A stretch of 33,252 nucleotides of DNA, from positions 123,834 to 157,085 of the forward strand of contig JAFLCW010000004.1 of NCBI GenBank assembly GCA_017302165.1, given 5' to 3'. Every line of letters begins with the position of its first letter. Position 1 is the first letter of the stretch. Under the pieces are notes generated by a model that worked only from the letters and a program-made list of their open reading frames with translations, had not been told where the DNA came from and searched no databases. Shown here piece by piece: positions 32,328 to 33,252 of this stretch. Both the position numbers and the translations under genes were made by a program. Origin of the DNA: Alphaproteobacteria bacterium. GTDB lineage: Bacteria; Pseudomonadota; Alphaproteobacteria; Micavibrionales; Micavibrionaceae.

Positions 32328-33252
32328 GGCAGGCGCGGCCTTTTTGGGTGGCCTGAAGATGTGTATTCGGCCTCAGGATCAATCCTTCTTCCACCAATGA
32401 CGTGATTTTATCGGTGGGAATTTTATCTTGCCATGGCCTGCCACCTTCTTCTGTCAGGCGGCCGAGTTCCACCCCTTGGGTCAATCGCAACCCCATCATC
32501 AAGGCTTCGGCAAACCGTCCTTCGCGGGATATAGGTTCGAATGGATGCGCGCCATGCCCCTGTTCATTGACACGCCCCAGCCATATATCGGGCGCCCGGT
32601 GTGCCCGCGTGGCATATTTAATGCCGCCCAGAGTGAGCCGCCCATGCGCGCCGGGGCCAATGCCGGCATAATCCTGATACATCCAGTAAGATAAATTATG
32701 GCGAGATTCTTCTCCCGGCTTCGCATGGTTAGAAATCTCATAGGCCGGGCGGCCAGATGCGCCCATCACATCCTGTGTGGCCTCATATAAATCTGCGGCC
32801 AGATCACTATCGGGTATGGTAAATTCCCCCCGTGCATAAGATGTAAAAAATGGGGTACCGCTCTCAATCGTGAGTTGATAGAGCGATACATGCCCCGCCA
32901 TGATGTTCAGCGCGTCTTGTAATTCATGTATCCACCCGGAAACGGTTTGGCCGGGTCTGGCATACATAAGATCAAAACTGGATCTATCAAATACACTCTG
33001 CGCAATCTCAATGGCTCTGCGTGCCTCTTGGGCACTATGGGCACGCCCTAGGAATTTTAAATCCTCATCCTTTAACGCCTGCACACCCACCGATACACGG
33101 TTGACCCCGGCAGATTTAAAGGCCTGAAATTTATCTATTTCAATCGAAGTTGGATTGGCTTCGAGTGTCATTTCAATCTGGTTTGAAATATGCCACTTCT
33201 TTTGAATGTGAGAGAGAATCAATTCGACTGTCTCAGGCTTCATTAACGACGG
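32299..33252 (-). CDS. hemW: HemW radical SAM heme-chaperone (C-terminal part, cut by window edge)
   Basis: The frame is open to the right edge, so the start and the CxxxCxxC Fe-S motif are outside; an internal ATG at 33243 is not the start. The visible part reads 'PSLM' (from the GGTPSLM motif), 'NQIEMTLEANPTSIE', 'GVNRVSVGVQALKDEDLKFLGRAHS', 'FDLMYARPGQT', 'YQLTIESGTPFF', 'YEISNHAKPGEESRHNLSYW' and 'YAGIGPGAHG', all HemW/HemN-type. These binding motifs are shared with coproporphyrinogen dehydrogenase, but the ~317-residue length from this point fits HemW. Predicted to insert or chaperone heme. It ends 29 bp inside the convergent gene. Confidence 0.93.
   Translation of the reverse strand, partial: PSLMKPETVELILSHIQKKWHISNQIEMTLEANPTSIEIDKFQAFKSAGVNRVSVGVQALKDEDLKFLGRAHSAQEARRAIEIAQSVFDRSSFDLMYARPGQTVSGWIHELQDALNIMAGHVSLYQLTIESGTPFFTSYARGEFTIPDSDLAADLYEATQDVMGASGRPAYEISNHAKPGEESRHNLSYWMYQDYAGIGPGAHGRLTLGGIKYATRAHRAPDIWLGRVNEQGHGAHPFEPISREGRFAEALMMGLRLTQGVELGRLTEEGGRPWQDKIPTDKITSLVEEGLILRPNTHLQATQKGRACLNAVLSYLL

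Noticed and set aside
1..33252. CRISPR arrays, insertion sequences, phage or integrase genes, toxin-antitoxin pairs
   Set aside because: No regular repeats with spacers, transposase/integrase motifs or paired small toxin-type ORFs were seen on either strand.

Overview
The window reads as a gene-dense stretch of an alphaproteobacterial chromosome. The main clues are a response regulator with a C-terminal 'FFGPDRRRR...DRR' tail, a TetR-type protein with the 'DRLFDVLMTRFD' signature, the C-terminal half of the alphaproteobacterial Suv3-like helicase, a YejA-type peptide-binding protein, PEP-synthesising PPDK, a flagellin of the 'LKINSSLDNPNAFF' class and a 17-kDa-antigen lipoprotein. Moderate base composition plus this gene set would fit a Micavibrionales or Rhodospirillales-like lineage, but that placement is inference. 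There is no rRNA, CRISPR array, insertion sequence, phage or plasmid gene; one tRNA-Pro(CGG) is present.

Layout. Positions 1-2996 (minus): operon fabI-aroC-sppA (sppA runs off the left edge). 3140-4744 (plus): large unknown protein with a Pro/Ala tail, separated by a hairpin terminator from a 17-kDa-antigen/SlyB-type lipoprotein (minus). 5392-9364 (plus): translationally coupled pdxH, an M29 aminopeptidase and htpG. 9365-9775 (minus): a DUF1025/zincin-like protein that has lost its HExxH motif. 9873-11192 (plus): response regulator, an all-helical conserved protein and a 57-residue putative motility protein. 11220-13273 (minus): TetR-like regulator, secreted DUF4402-like protein, ribokinase. 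13356-14360 (plus): adenosine kinase. 14361-14921 (minus) and 14920-16617 (plus): degenerate macro-domain protein and YejA-like binding protein, whose start codons share one CATG. 16692-19936: lipoprotein, GT9 heptosyltransferase (minus), YgfZ, HAD phosphatase, small unknown protein. 19933-23141 (minus): GNAT acetyltransferase and ppdK. 23238-23726 (plus): small protein with a protein-glutaminase-like Cys/His/Asp pattern. 23723-25321 (minus): tRNA m6A37-type methyltransferase and a second S49 peptidase. 25353-26375 (plus): polyprenyl diphosphate synthase, followed by the tRNA. 26522-27847 (minus): flagellin with a beta-sandwich insert behind a sigma-54-type promoter. 27985-28948 (plus): outer-membrane barrel plus periplasmic HMA protein. 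28945-30643 (minus): Rap1a-like protein and a stand-alone helicase C-terminal protein. 30792-32327 (plus): large exported protein. 32299-33252 (minus): hemW, cut by the right edge.

Most of the genes are housekeeping: lipid, shikimate and PLP metabolism, isoprenoid chain synthesis, C3/C4 carbon metabolism, Fe-S and heme-related maturation, chaperone and proteolysis. A motility thread (flagellin, response regulator, putative motility peptide) and an envelope thread (two S49 peptidases, lipoproteins, heptosyltransferase, barrel/HMA pair) run through it.

The most unusual points are the extreme packing (stop codons interlocked at convergent junctions, start codons of two divergent pairs superposed in CATG), the carbohydrate-binding-like insert in flagellin, the core-less helicase fragment, the zincin homologue without zinc ligands, the glutaminase-like small protein, and several operator-like repeats. 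I found no single multi-gene system that I can call new with confidence.
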